From assembly GCA_030602705.1 (NCBI GenBank), contig JAUVZF010000008.1:1-64000 (forward strand): a stretch of DNA of 64,000 nucleotides, read 5' to 3'. Of the stretch, positions 42,328 to 51,367 are shown piece after piece. The translations under genes were made by a program, and so were the position numbers. Source of the stretch: Planctomycetota bacterium (lineage in GTDB: Bacteria; Planctomycetota; Phycisphaerae; FEN-1346). The first letter of the stretch is position 1; each line of letters starts with the position of its first letter. The notes under the pieces were generated by a model that did not search any database, was not told the DNA's origin, and was given only the letters and a program-made list of their open reading frames with translations.

Positions 42328-42753
42328 TCAGACGGTAAAGCCGAAGCCGGCCGTGCCCGGTCCGGCCACCTGGTCCAGCACGTGGTCCTCGACGAAGATG
42401 GGCGTGTCGTTCGCCACCGCCAGTGCAATGGCGTCGGACGGCCGCGAATCGATCAGGATCTCGTCGCCGTTGCGCTCGACGACCAGGCTGGCGTAGAACG
42501 TGTGGTCCTTCAGGTCGGTCACGATGATCCTGGCCAGGCGCCCGCCCATCTGCTCGATGACCGACGCCAGCAGGTCGTGCGTCATCGGCCGGGGCAGCAT
42601 GTGGCCCTTGATGCGCCGGTCGATGGCGGCGGCCTCGAAGAAGCCGATGACGATCGGGAACACCCGCTCGCCGTCCGTCTCCTTGAGGACAATGACCTGG
42701 CCGTCCTCGGTTTCGCTGATCATAATCCGAATCAGTTGGCAGCGAATCTGCAT
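42328..42753 (-). CDS. Bifunctional-nuclease-domain protein (DUF151)
   Basis: 141 residues. ERVFPIVIGFFEAAAIDRRI, RPMTHDLLASVIEQMGG, and DSRPSDAIALAVANDTPIFV are the BFN domain hallmarks. Members have been reported with DNase/RNase activity; cellular role unclear. AAGGAA precedes ATG 42753. Confidence 0.9.
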   Translation of the reverse strand: MQIRCQLIRIMISETEDGQVIVLKETDGERVFPIVIGFFEAAAIDRRIKGHMLPRPMTHDLLASVIEQMGGRLARIIVTDLKDHTFYASLVVERNGDEILIDSRPSDAIALAVANDTPIFVEDHVLDQVAGPGTAGFGFTV

Positions 42754-42895
42754 CGGACGTTCCTTGCCATGATACTCCAACCATTCTACCGCGCCGCGGC
42801 GGCAGGGCAAGTCGCGAAAACGCGGGTACGTGCCGCGCGCCCAAGCGCTCAGGCCGGGAGAAGATGTCCCCGACCTCCCGGTCGGGGCTCGGCAA

Positions 42896-45730
42896 CTAGC
42901 CCAACTCGGCGGCGCGCTTCTGGAGCGCGTCGATGGCGGCGCGGGTCTCCTCGGCCAGGGCGCGCTGGTGCTCGACCACCTCGGCCGGCGCCCGCTCGGT
43001 GAACTTCGTGTTCGCGAGTTTCTTCTCGGCGCCGGCGAGCAGACGTTTCTTGTCCGCGATCTCCCTGGCAACGCGCTGCCGTTCCTGCTCGACCTTTTCC
43101 TGGGGCATCGGCACGTACACGCTGCCTCCGAGCGACGCCACGTAATGCGACGCGCACACCTGCCCGTCGGCCGGCGCCTCGCCGATGTGCACCTCGGTCA
43201 CGCCCGCCAGTTGGCCGTAATCGGCAAATGTGGCGGCGATCAACTCTTCCTGGCCGCCGGGCTCGGGGAAATACGCCGGCGCCGCCGAGGCCGACTGGCC
43301 GCTTTCGGCCTTGGCCCGCCGCACGCCGTCGATGAGGTCACGCCGCAACTCGAACGCCTGCTCGGCCTCTTCATCGAGTAGCGCGTCGCAGGCGTCAGGC
43401 CACGCGGCGGCAATCAATCGCTCGGAGGGCGGCGCTTCGGCCAAGCGGGCCAGGCTCCGGTCCGCCACGGTCGCGTTCAGCCCTTCCCATGCGGCCTCGG
43501 TGATGAACGGCATGAACGGGTGCAACATCCGCAGCGCCCGGTCGAGTACGAACGCCAGGACCCGCTGCGCCGTGCCGCGCTGGTGCGCGTCGGCCATGCG
43601 CGGCTTGACGGCCTCGAGGTACCAGTCGCACAAATCGTGCCAGAAGTAATCGTACAGGGCCATGACCGACGCCTGAAAGTGGAACGCTTCGAGTTCCACC
43701 TGGACCTTGCGTCCGATGTACTCGGTCCGCGAGAGGATCCAGCGGTCTTCCAGGCGCATCGCCGCAGCGTCGAACTCGGCCTCGGCCGCGCCGTCCAGAT
43801 TCATCAGGGCGAAGCGGACGGCGTTCCAGAGTTTGTTGCAGAAGTTGCGGCCCATGTCGAACTTCGGCGACGTGTTGCGGCCGGTCTCCGGGTCCATCTC
43901 GACGGGCATGCGCACGTCCTGCGTCTCGGTCGTCATGTATGCCAGCGTGAACCGCAGGGCATCGGCCCCGTGCGTTGCGATGACCTTGAGCGGGTCCACG
44001 CCGTTGCCGAGGCTCTTCTGCATCCGCCGGCCCTGCCCGTCCTGGATCATCGCATGGATGTAGACATCGCGGAACGGGACCTTCCGCTTGGGGTCGTCCG
44101 AATCGACCGGGTTGATGTACAGGCCCATCATCACCATCCTGGCGACCCACAGGGTGACGATCTCGCGGGCCGTTATGAGAACGTCGGTCGGGTAAAACAC
44201 CTTCAGGTCGTCCGTCGGCTCCGGCCAGCCGAGGGTCGAGAACGGCCAGAGGGCGGAGGAGAACCAGGTGTCGAGCACGTCGGGGTCGCGCTCCAGCGTA
44301 TGGCCGCGCACGGCGTCGGGCGCGAGGTCTGCCGGCGAGCAGATCAACCAGCCGCCCCGCGACTCGTCCTCGCGCCACGCCACGTCGTCGCGGTCGGCAA
44401 ACGCCTCCTTCAAGTCCTGCTCGGAGCACGTCGCGCAACTCCAGATCGGAATCTGGTGGCCCCACCACAGTTGCCGGCTTATGCACCAGTCGCGTTTCTG
44501 GCTGAGCCAGTCGAGGTACGTCCGGGCGTACCGTTCGGGGTGGAAGCGCAGGTGGCCGTCGCGCACGGCCTCCATCGCCCGCTCCGCGAGGAGCGCCATC
44601 CGGACAAACCACTGCTCCGACAGGTACGGCTCGATGGGCGTCTTGGAGCGGTCGGAGTGGCCGATCTCGGTCTCGTACGGCTCGATGCTTTCCATGAGGC
44701 CCTGGGCCTCGAGGTCCTCGACGACTTTCACCCGGGCCTCGAACCGGTCGAGCCCCTCGTACGGTCCGCCGTTTTCATTGATGCGGCCGTCGGGCGTCAG
44801 GATGTTGATCATCTCCAGGTCGTGCCGCAGGCCTACCTCGTAGTCGTTCGGGTCGTGGGCGGGCGTGACCTTGACGCACCCCGAGCCGAACTCCGGGTCC
44901 ACCAGTTGCCCGTCGGCGATGACCGGCAGTTGGCGGTCAAGCAGCGGCAGGATGACGGTCTTGCCGATGAGTCCCGAGTACCGCTCGTCGTTCGGATGGA
45001 CGGCCACGGCGGTGTCGCCGAGCATCGTTTCGGGCCGCGTGGTCGCGACGGTGACGAACTCGCCCGGCTGATCCTTAATGGGGTACTTGATGTGCCACAT
45101 GTGCCCCGCCACCGTCTCGTGGTACACCTCGTCGTCGGCGACGGCGGTCTGAAGGTGAGTGTCCCAGTTCACCAGGCGGAGGCCGCGATAGATGAGTCCG
45201 TCGCAGAACATCTTGTAGAAGGCCGTGCGGACGGCGCGGGCGCACGTCTCATCGAGTGTGAACCGGGTGCGTGTCCAGTCGCAGGAGCATCCGATTCGCC
45301 GCAGTTGATTCAGGATGATGTCGCCGCTGCGCTCGCGCCAGGCCCATATTCGCCGCACGAGTTCGTCGCGGCCGACGTCGCGGCGGGTCTTGCCTTCCTC
45401 CTCAAACATCCGCCGCTCGACCACCGCCTGCGTGGCGATGCCGGCGTGGTCGGTGCCGGGAAGCCAGAGCGTCTTGCGGCCCTGCATGCGGCGCCAGCGG
45501 ATGAGGATGTCCTGGAGGGCGTTGTTCAGCGCGTGACCCAGGTGCAGCCGGTCCGTAACGTTCGGCGGCGGAATGACGATGGTGAAGGGTTCTTTCGGCG
45601 CCTTGGCGTCGGGCTCGAAGAACCCGCCCTCTTCCCACGCGCGGTAGATGCGGTCCTCGACCGACGCGGGGTCGTAGACTTTCGGCAGCGCGCCGGCGCC
45701 GGCCCTCTCGTCACTGGTCCCTGCTGACAC
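42896..45730 (-). CDS. valS: Valyl-tRNA synthetase
   Basis: 944 residues. HIGH-type HLGHALNN, WLPGTDHAGIATQ, editing domain TTRPETMLGDTAVAV, and the C-terminal coiled coil (REIADKKRLLAGAEKKLANT) typical of ValRS. The KMSKS loop reads RMQKS (GRRMQKSLGN), a variant at two positions. GTG 45730 is chosen because GGAGGGAG lies 7 bases upstream and the upstream extension is repeat-derived. Confidence 0.94.
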   Translation of the reverse strand: MSAGTSDERAGAGALPKVYDPASVEDRIYRAWEEGGFFEPDAKAPKEPFTIVIPPPNVTDRLHLGHALNNALQDILIRWRRMQGRKTLWLPGTDHAGIATQAVVERRMFEEEGKTRRDVGRDELVRRIWAWRERSGDIILNQLRRIGCSCDWTRTRFTLDETCARAVRTAFYKMFCDGLIYRGLRLVNWDTHLQTAVADDEVYHETVAGHMWHIKYPIKDQPGEFVTVATTRPETMLGDTAVAVHPNDERYSGLIGKTVILPLLDRQLPVIADGQLVDPEFGSGCVKVTPAHDPNDYEVGLRHDLEMINILTPDGRINENGGPYEGLDRFEARVKVVEDLEAQGLMESIEPYETEIGHSDRSKTPIEPYLSEQWFVRMALLAERAMEAVRDGHLRFHPERYARTYLDWLSQKRDWCISRQLWWGHQIPIWSCATCSEQDLKEAFADRDDVAWREDESRGGWLICSPADLAPDAVRGHTLERDPDVLDTWFSSALWPFSTLGWPEPTDDLKVFYPTDVLITAREIVTLWVARMVMMGLYINPVDSDDPKRKVPFRDVYIHAMIQDGQGRRMQKSLGNGVDPLKVIATHGADALRFTLAYMTTETQDVRMPVEMDPETGRNTSPKFDMGRNFCNKLWNAVRFALMNLDGAAEAEFDAAAMRLEDRWILSRTEYIGRKVQVELEAFHFQASVMALYDYFWHDLCDWYLEAVKPRMADAHQRGTAQRVLAFVLDRALRMLHPFMPFITEAAWEGLNATVADRSLARLAEAPPSERLIAAAWPDACDALLDEEAEQAFELRRDLIDGVRRAKAESGQSASAAPAYFPEPGGQEELIAATFADYGQLAGVTEVHIGEAPADGQVCASHYVASLGGSVYVPMPQEKVEQERQRVAREIADKKRLLAGAEKKLANTKFTERAPAEVVEHQRALAEETRAAIDALQKRAAELG

Positions 45731-45757
45731 GCTGTGCTCCCTCCGCGTTTTTGCATG

Positions 45758-45892
45758 ACGCGCCGCGCAAGCGCGGCGGCTAACACGTCGGTAGTGATGC
45801 ACTCATTACGCGCCGCGCAAGCGCGGCGGCTAACACGTCGGTGGTGATGCACTCATTACGCGCCGCGCAAGCGCGGCGGCTAACACGTCGGT
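45758..45892. repeat. Tandem 50-bp repeat, about 2.7 copies
   Basis: Copies at 45758-45807, 45808-45857 and 45858-45892. Each holds the GC palindrome CGCCGCGCAAGCGCGGCGGC and TAACACGTCGG, plus TGATGCACTCATT in the first two. Single base change at one site. Lies between cimA stop and valS start (both minus strand). Confidence 0.95.
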
Positions 45893-45897
45893 GTTCC

Positions 45898-47457
45898 CTA
45901 TTCCCGATCTTTCGTGAGTTTGTAAGCGATGCTGTCGACAAGCGCTTGCCAGGAGGCATCGATAATGTTCTCCGAGACGCCGACCGTGCCCCAGTGCTCG
46001 TCGCGGTCTCTGGACTCGATAACGACGCGCACGCTGGCGGCCGTGCCGGCGCCCGAGTTGATGACCCGGACCTTGTAGTCCGTGAGGTTCATCTCGGCAA
46101 GGTTCGGGAAGGCCGGATGCAGGGCCTTGCGCAGTGCGGCGTCGAGGGCGTTGACGGGGCCGTCGCCCTCTGCCACGGTGTGCTGCCACTCACCGGCCAC
46201 CTTGAGTTTGACGGTCGCCTCGGTGACGGCCTCGCGGTGCTCGTCCTTCTTGATAACGACGTTGTAGTGGTCGAGTTCAAAGAACGGTTCGGCGAGCCCG
46301 GCCAGCCGCCGCACGAGCAGGGCAAAGGAGGCCTCGGCCGACTCGAACTGGTAGCCGGCGTTCTCGAGGCGCTGGACCTCGTCGAGGACCTTCTTCTGAA
46401 GTTCGGCGTCCTCTTCGAACCGCGTGCCGGCGACCTTTGCGAGGATCGTTCCGCGGCCCGAAAGTTCGCTCACAAGGATCCTCCGCGTGTTCCCCACCAG
46501 CGCCGGGTCCACGTGCTCGTAGGAGCCCCGCTGCCGCGCGACGGCCGCCACGTGCATCCCGCCCTTGTGCGCGAACGCTCCGGGGCCGACGTACGGCTGT
46601 CCGGGCACCATCAGCATGTTCGCCAAGTCGTAGACGAAGCGCGAGGCATCGGTCAGTTTCGCCAGGCCCGTGGGGCCGAGGCACTCGGCGCCCATCTTCA
46701 GTTCCAGGTCGGGCGCCACCGCACACAGGTCCGCGTTGCCGCAACGTTCGCCTAAACCGTTGATGGTGCCCTGGACCTGGGTGCACCCTGCGCGCACGGC
46801 CGCGAGCGTGTTGGCCACCGCCAGCCCGGAGTCGTTGTGGCAGTGGATGGCGAGCGACCCGCCGACCTCGCGGACGACCGCCGCCACGGTTGCCTCGATC
46901 TCCTCCGGCAGGCACCCGCCGTTCGTATCGCACAGGACGAGCCAGTCGGCCCCCGCTTCCAGTGCCGCACGCAGCACGCGCATGGCGTACTCGCCGTCGG
47001 CCTTGTATCCGTCGAAGAAATGCTCTGCGTCGAAGAAGACGGTGCGGCCGGTGGCTTTGAGAAACGCGACCGAATCGCGGACCATCGCCAGGTTCTCCGC
47101 GAGGTTGGTCCGCAGAACCTTCGTCACGTGGAAGTCCCACGCCTTGCCGACAACGGCCACCGCCTCGGTCTTGGTGGCAAGGAGGCCCTGAAGTGTGGCG
47201 TCTTCGCCCGGCTCGACGCCGACGCGCCGCGTCATGCCGAAGGCGACCGGCACGGCACGGGCGAGCGGTTCACTTGCCAGGGCGTCGAAGACCGCCTCGT
47301 CCTTGGGGTTCGAGACAGGGTACCCCGCTTCGATATAATCGACGCCGAGATCGTCGAGACGGCGGGCGATGTCGATCTTGTCGTGGAGGCTGAAACTGAT
47401 GCCCTCGCCCTGTGTGCCGTCGCGCAACGTCGTGTCGTAAACGGTTATTGTTTTCAT
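45898..47457 (-). CDS. cimA: (R)-citramalate synthase
   Basis: Condenses pyruvate and acetyl-CoA for isoleucine synthesis by the threonine-independent route. 519 residues: [52 protein letters not shown] and a C-terminal LeuA-type allosteric domain. [11 protein letters not shown] with [12 protein letters not shown] and the GERCGN motif separate CimA from homocitrate or isopropylmalate synthases. ATG 47457 is family-like. A promoter, leader peptide and terminator lie upstream. Confidence 0.92.
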   Translation of the reverse strand: MKTITVYDTTLRDGTQGEGISFSLHDKIDIARRLDDLGVDYIEAGYPVSNPKDEAVFDALASEPLARAVPVAFGMTRRVGVEPGEDATLQGLLATKTEAVAVVGKAWDFHVTKVLRTNLAENLAMVRDSVAFLKATGRTVFFDAEHFFDGYKADGEYAMRVLRAALEAGADWLVLCDTNGGCLPEEIEATVAAVVREVGGSLAIHCHNDSGLAVANTLAAVRAGCTQVQGTINGLGERCGNADLCAVAPDLELKMGAECLGPTGLAKLTDASRFVYDLANMLMVPGQPYVGPGAFAHKGGMHVAAVARQRGSYEHVDPALVGNTRRILVSELSGRGTILAKVAGTRFEEDAELQKKVLDEVQRLENAGYQFESAEASFALLVRRLAGLAEPFFELDHYNVVIKKDEHREAVTEATVKLKVAGEWQHTVAEGDGPVNALDAALRKALHPAFPNLAEMNLTDYKVRVINSGAGTAASVRVVIESRDRDEHWGTVGVSENIIDASWQALVDSIAYKLTKDRE

Positions 47458-47533
47458 GGCTTGCGCCTCGTCTGCTGTGTGCATCCTCGGGCCGAGGACG
47501 CCAGATTGCCGTGTCCGACCCGTCTGACGCCAC

Positions 47534-47562
47534 AAAAAAACCCGGAGCCGTCGGCCCCGGGT
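47534..47562 (-). terminator. Attenuator hairpin of cimA
   Basis: Minus strand: ACCCGG-G-GCC, loop GAC, GGC-T-CCGGGT, then seven T. A 10-bp stem with one G-U pair and a U-run: a textbook intrinsic terminator placed between the leader peptide stop and the cimA start. Its 5' arm can instead pair with GGCCCCGGG at 47589-47597. Confidence 0.85.
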
Positions 47563-47583
47563 CCGTCACTGGCTTGGCCGCGT

Positions 47584-47694
47584 CTAGCCCCGGGGCCCTC
47601 CTGCCGCTACGACGACCACGACAATACCGGCGCGTGCGGCACCCGGAGCCCCGGCGAGGCGTGTTTCGCTGCCTCGATGTCCGTGTGCCGACAC
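47584..47694 (-). CDS. cimA leader peptide (Ile/Val-rich)
   Basis: A 36-residue ORF from GTG (47694-47692), with AAGGAGGA (47708-47701) seven bases upstream. Near its end it reads AGIVVVVVAAGG: one Ile and five consecutive Val codons (47625-47608), followed by TAG at 47586. The bases just before the stop (47597-47589) are the reverse complement of the terminator 5' arm. Stalling at Val/Ile codons would leave that segment free to form an antiterminator; a ribosome at the stop would cover it. Inferred role: attenuation of cimA in response to Val/Ile charging. Confidence 0.8.
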   Translation of the reverse strand: MSAHGHRGSETRLAGAPGAARAGIVVVVVAAGGPRG

Positions 47695-47759
47695 GCAACG
47701 TCCTCCTTGCGGCGGGTCGCCCGGCCGCACTGGCCGACCGGACGCAGATGACGCGTCAA

Positions 47760-47787
47760 AGTATACCATCGGCTCGGAGCAGGTCAA
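47760..47787 (-). promoter_or_regulatory. cimA promoter
   Basis: Minus strand TTGACC (47787-47782), 16 bases, TATACT (47765-47760). Start expected near 47753, ~45 bases before the leader ribosome site. Confidence 0.75.
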
Positions 47788-47822
47788 ACGTTTATTGAAT
47801 CCCCCCGCCGCCCGGCGGTCCG

Positions 47823-48506
47823 TCAGCGGTTCTTCGCGTACTTGACGCTGCAACCGTACGGCCTTGTCTCGGGCTGCGAGACGGGCTTGCCGGTCAGGAT
47901 CTCTTCCAGCGCCTGGGCGGCGTAGTTGAGGGGCTCTTCCTTGTTGCCCCCGGGGTCGTTGTCGATGGCCCCCTGGTAGGCGAGCGTGCCGTCGGGCGCC
48001 TTGATGAAGATGTGCGGCGTGGTCTTGGCGCCGTAGATTCTGCCGACCTTCCCCTCATGGTCATCGAGGATCGGATACGGCACTTTGTACTTCTCGGCCG
48101 CCTGCTTGTTGCGTTCGACGGTCCAATAATTGGTGCTGTTGATGGCGAGCCAGACGACCTTCTGTTTCTTTCCGCGTTTCCTTCTGCTCGGCGGTTGCGG
48201 CTGTGTCTGAGCGGGTTTCGCGCCTGGGACACCGTACTTGTACTTCTTGCAGAGTTCCCTGAAGGTGCCCTTTTCGTAGTGCCGCCGCGAGAACGGGCAG
48301 TCGAAGTTCACCCACTCGAGCACGACGACCTGGCCGCGGAACTGCGACATCATCACCTTGTTCCCGTCCTGGTCGAGGAGTGTGAAGGCGAACGCCTTCT
48401 TGACCTCCTCCTTCTCGGTCGGTTTCTCCGCCGCCGGCGACCATCTGGCAACGATCGCCGCCACGCCAACAGCCGCAACGAGAACGATCAGCAGGGATTT
48501 CCGCAT
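47823..48506 (-). CDS. Exported redoxin (AhpC/TSA, thioredoxin-like)
   Basis: 227 residues with N-terminal signal (LLIVLVAAVGVAAIVARW). FTLLDQDGNKVMMSQFRGQ, VVVLEWVNFDCPFSRRHY with a single active Cys, and TTPHIFIKAPDG. Similar periplasmic redoxins are common in planctomycetes. Contains a Lys/Arg/Gln-rich loop (QPPSRRKRGKKQK) before the second half of the fold. Confidence 0.85.
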   Translation of the reverse strand: MRKSLLIVLVAAVGVAAIVARWSPAAEKPTEKEEVKKAFAFTLLDQDGNKVMMSQFRGQVVVLEWVNFDCPFSRRHYEKGTFRELCKKYKYGVPGAKPAQTQPQPPSRRKRGKKQKVVWLAINSTNYWTVERNKQAAEKYKVPYPILDDHEGKVGRIYGAKTTPHIFIKAPDGTLAYQGAIDNDPGGNKEEPLNYAAQALEEILTGKPVSQPETRPYGCSVKYAKNR

Positions 48507-48620
48507 GGCTCATCTCCTTACCCGACGCCGAGGAACGGTGCGCCTCCATTATACGAAACCCGGCCGGTCAGCGGGGGTTCCGTTTTCGTCGGCAGAGGGT
48601 GCGCAGGCGGCGGTAAAGAA

Positions 48621-48694
48621 TGGCTGCCCCCCAGGGATTCGAACCCCGACTAAGCGGTCCAGAGCCGCGCGTGCTACCATTACACCAGGGGGCA
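48621..48694 (-). tRNA. tRNA-Gln (CUG), CCA encoded
   Basis: Minus strand begins TGCCCCCTGGTGTAATGGTA, has anticodon loop CTCTGGA (anticodon CTG), T-arm GGGGTTCGAATCCC and closing GGGGGCA-G-CCA. The acceptor stem pairs seven of seven. The 3' CCA is at 48621-48623. Confidence 0.95.
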
Positions 48695-48796
48695 GCCCGA
48701 ATGCAAAAGGGCCCCAACCCCGCCCTTGGCCTCCGGACCGACATGCCGTAGTATACGCACACACGCCCCGGAATCAAGGCATTAGTGAGGGCGCCA

Positions 48797-48824
48797 TTGC
48801 CGGAACCGCTCATGCTGGTACAAT
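48797..48824 (+). promoter_or_regulatory. Candidate promoter for the Tat protein gene
   Basis: TTGCCG (48797-48802), 16 bases, TACAAT (48819-48824), 95 bases before ATG 48920. Confidence 0.4.
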
Positions 48825-48919
48825 ACGCGAGAACCGCCCCCTGCGGTCGAAACCGGCCATGGCGCAGGCTGCCCTGAACGCGTCCACAGGAGGCAAGCAG
48901 GGAAGGGCAGGTGACGGGA

Positions 48920-49879
48920 ATGAACAGAGCAGTCAATCGCCGGGATTTTCTCAAAGGGACGCTCGCGGCTGCGGGGGCGGGCGCCATGGCGCTGAGTCTG
49001 GAAGAGCAGGCGCTGTTGGCCGGGACTGCCTCCATGCCGTCCGGGCCGGCGTCGCAGAAATCGGCCGACCTGCTGCCCACGGGCAAGATCGGTAACCGGA
49101 AGGTCACGCGGTTGATCTGCGGCGGGAACCTCATCAGCGGTTTCGCCCACAGCAGGGACCTCATCTACGTCTCGTCCATGCTCCGGCACTACTTCACCGA
49201 TGAGAAGATCTGGGAGACGCTTCACCTGTGCGAGGAGTTCGGCATCAACACCGCTCTGCTCCGGACCGACGACCACGTGATGAAGATTCTGGACACCTAC
49301 TGGAACAAGCGAGGCGGCAAGATCCAGTGGTTGGCCCAGGTGTATCCGAAGGAAGGCGACACCCGCACCAACATCAAGAAGGCCGTCGACGCCGGGGCAA
49401 TCGCCTGTTACATCCAAGGGAACATCGGCGACCGGTGGGTGAAGGACGGCCGCGTTGACCTCATCGAAAAGGCGCTCGGGACCATCAAGGACGCCGGCGT
49501 GCCGGCCGGGGTGGGCGGCCATTCGCTCAGCGTGCCGATGGCGATCGAAGCGGCGGGGCTGGAACCCGATTTCTACATGAAGACGCTCCACCGGTCGGAC
49601 TACTGGTCGTATAGCAAAGAAGGCAAGCACGACAACAGTTGGTGCGAAGCGCCGCAGGAGACCATCAAGTTCATGGCCGAGGTGAAGCGGCCGTGGATCG
49701 CCTTCAAGGTTCTGGCCGCCGGCGCGATTCACCCGCGAGTCGGTTTCCGGTACGTCTTTGAGAACGGCGCGGATTTCGCCTGCGCGGGGATGTTCGATTT
49801 CCAAATCCGCGAAGACGCCGCCATCGCAAAAAAGATCCTGTCCGGCAACCTGAAACGGGAGCGGCCGTGGCAGGCGTAG
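48920..49879 (+). CDS. Tat-exported aldo/keto-reductase-like TIM-barrel protein
   Basis: 319 residues. Twin-arginine signal NRRDFLKGTLAAAGAGAMAL. The mature part starts IGNRKVTRLICGGN and has a TIM-barrel pattern with VSSMLRHYFTDEKIW, similar to aldo/keto reductase-type planctomycete proteins; the catalytic Tyr/Lys pair is not clear. GTG 48911 is an alternative start. Confidence 0.8.
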   Translation: MNRAVNRRDFLKGTLAAAGAGAMALSLEEQALLAGTASMPSGPASQKSADLLPTGKIGNRKVTRLICGGNLISGFAHSRDLIYVSSMLRHYFTDEKIWETLHLCEEFGINTALLRTDDHVMKILDTYWNKRGGKIQWLAQVYPKEGDTRTNIKKAVDAGAIACYIQGNIGDRWVKDGRVDLIEKALGTIKDAGVPAGVGGHSLSVPMAIEAAGLEPDFYMKTLHRSDYWSYSKEGKHDNSWCEAPQETIKFMAEVKRPWIAFKVLAAGAIHPRVGFRYVFENGADFACAGMFDFQIREDAAIAKKILSGNLKRERPWQA

Positions 49880-50028
49880 CGGCCCGAAACGCCGGCGCCG
49901 ATGAATCCGACGCCCAGCCGCTCGGCCGCGCCACGGCCGACGCGGCTGACGCTGAAGGCGGCTGCGGCTGCGGCGCCCTGGATGAACCGGCGACGCGTCG
50001 CGCGGAATGAACGCTGGTCACTCGACAT
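49880..50028 (-). pseudogene. Gfo/Idh/MocA oxidoreductase, N-terminal remnant
   Basis: MSSDQRSFRATRRRFIQGAA is a Tat signal, then ERLGVGFIGAGVSG, the Rossmann glycine loop that opens Gfo/Idh/MocA oxidoreductases. The homology stops after ~45 residues, where it meets the end of the convergent Tat gene; the rest (~350 residues) is gone. ATG 50028 has a ribosome-site-like AAGGAG just upstream. Confidence 0.7.
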
Positions 50029-50076
50029 GGCCTGAACTCCTTTCTGACCTTTCTGGACGAACCCGTCTCGTGGCGG

Positions 50077-51024
50077 CTACGGCTTCGCCGCCAGAGCGAC
50101 CCACCGGCGGTAGATCTTCTCGATCTCCTCGGCGCTCGTCTTGCCGTCCCACAGGGCCACGCCGTAGGTCAGGCTGAGGGTCTGGCCGGCCCGGAGGGTC
50201 ATCGGCTGGCGGTGGAGGTTCAACGTGGCCGACAGGTACGCGAACGGGGCGGTCATGGTGAACCACGTCGCCGGGTGCCGCGGGTTATCGGGATGGTCGA
50301 ACATGGCCACCGTGACCTGCTTGCCGTCGATCGCCGCATGGTAGGCGCACCAGTCGGCGCGGACGAGTTTCTCGGTGCCGCGGACGGTCTCGCCACCCTT
50401 GCCGGTGGGGTTGACGAACGTGCCCTTGTCCATAGCCCGCACCGGCCGCAGACCCAGGCCGAAGTAATGCCGCGAGGGGGCAAGTTTCACCGCATCCTTA
50501 CCTTCGGCAGGGCGAAGGCGGCTCGACCACGTCAGCAGCGTCGCCTGGACGCCCTTTGGGTCATCGAGGGCGATCCGGCGGCGTTCCTCGAGGACCGGCT
50601 TGCCGTCGGAGCCGGTCCAGTCGAGCACGTGCTCGATGGTCGCTCGCCGGCGGCCGCCGTCTTCGGTCACGCTCACGGCGGCATCGGAGCGCGGCACCTG
50701 CTTGCCCACTTTGTTCTTTGGCGCGTCGGCCCAGAAGTCCACGCCGTCGGCGGCGATGGCGTACATCAGGGCGTGATGGTGGATGTGGTCGTGCGGCGAA
50801 TCGAGCAGCACCTGGAGGCCGCCCGGCGTGTAGAGTTCCTTCACGTACACCTTAAACGGTCCCGGCGTGCGGCGATAGACCAGCAGCGTCCGGTCGCCGA
50901 CCTTGATGGAGATGGTGTCCTTGTCTTCGGCGCACCGCATCTCCTGGGCCGGAGCGACCGCCGACGTGGCCAACACGGCTACCGCGATCGCGCCAAGCGT
51001 TAAGGCACGGGGCTTGCTCTGCAT
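50077..51024 (-). CDS. DUF6807/PmoA-like secreted protein
   Basis: 315 residues with signal peptide (LTLGAIAVAVLATSAVAPA). LLDSPHDHIHHHALMYAIAA, RHYFGLGLRPV and MFDHPDNPRHPATWF match the DUF6807 family (annotated PmoA, role unproven), which often sits beside Gfo/Idh/MocA genes, as here. Confidence 0.85.
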   Translation of the reverse strand: MQSKPRALTLGAIAVAVLATSAVAPAQEMRCAEDKDTISIKVGDRTLLVYRRTPGPFKVYVKELYTPGGLQVLLDSPHDHIHHHALMYAIAADGVDFWADAPKNKVGKQVPRSDAAVSVTEDGGRRRATIEHVLDWTGSDGKPVLEERRRIALDDPKGVQATLLTWSSRLRPAEGKDAVKLAPSRHYFGLGLRPVRAMDKGTFVNPTGKGGETVRGTEKLVRADWCAYHAAIDGKQVTVAMFDHPDNPRHPATWFTMTAPFAYLSATLNLHRQPMTLRAGQTLSLTYGVALWDGKTSAEEIEKIYRRWVALAAKP

Positions 51025-51188
51025 GACGGTTCCTTTCTCTGCCGTTCACCACACTGGCCCGCGCGGGTGCTTGATTCTGCTCTCGGTCCGCGCCGCCGCG
51101 CTCAGATTCGCCGCCGCGACCTTTGCCGGCCGGCCCGCATGAGTATACCACCGAGAGCAGCGCCGGCAAGCCAACGTTGCAGGTGGGT

Positions 51189-51297
51189 GCGTTAGCGTTT
51201 TGGATGTCGGCGTCAAGGCGGCTTGCGCGGCCCGTACGGGCCGCGCGAAGTGGCGGCTGACCATGCCGGCCAACTTTACCACCAAAACGTTAATGCG
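51189..51297. repeat. Inverted-repeat element with central palindrome
   Basis: TTAGCGTTTTGG (from 51192) and CCAAAACGTTAA (ending ~51293) are near-perfect inverted ends; in between is a perfect 22-bp palindrome GCGCGGCCCGTACGGGCCGC (51225-51246). The 343-bp gap between divergent genes holds nothing else clear. Confidence 0.5.
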
Positions 51298-51367
51298 GCG
51301 CTCTGGCCGGTTCTTGTTGCAAAACCTGCCTCGTGCGCGTAGGCTGTACCCCGACCGTGGAGACAGC

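Noticed and set aside
43520-45727. 735-codon plus-strand ORF
   Set aside because: It lies antisense to valS, whose motifs are unmistakable. High GC content produces long shadow ORFs here.
45758-45892. CRISPR array
   Set aside because: The units have a regular 50-bp period, but the would-be spacers are identical to each other, and there are no cas genes nearby. It is a simple tandem repeat.
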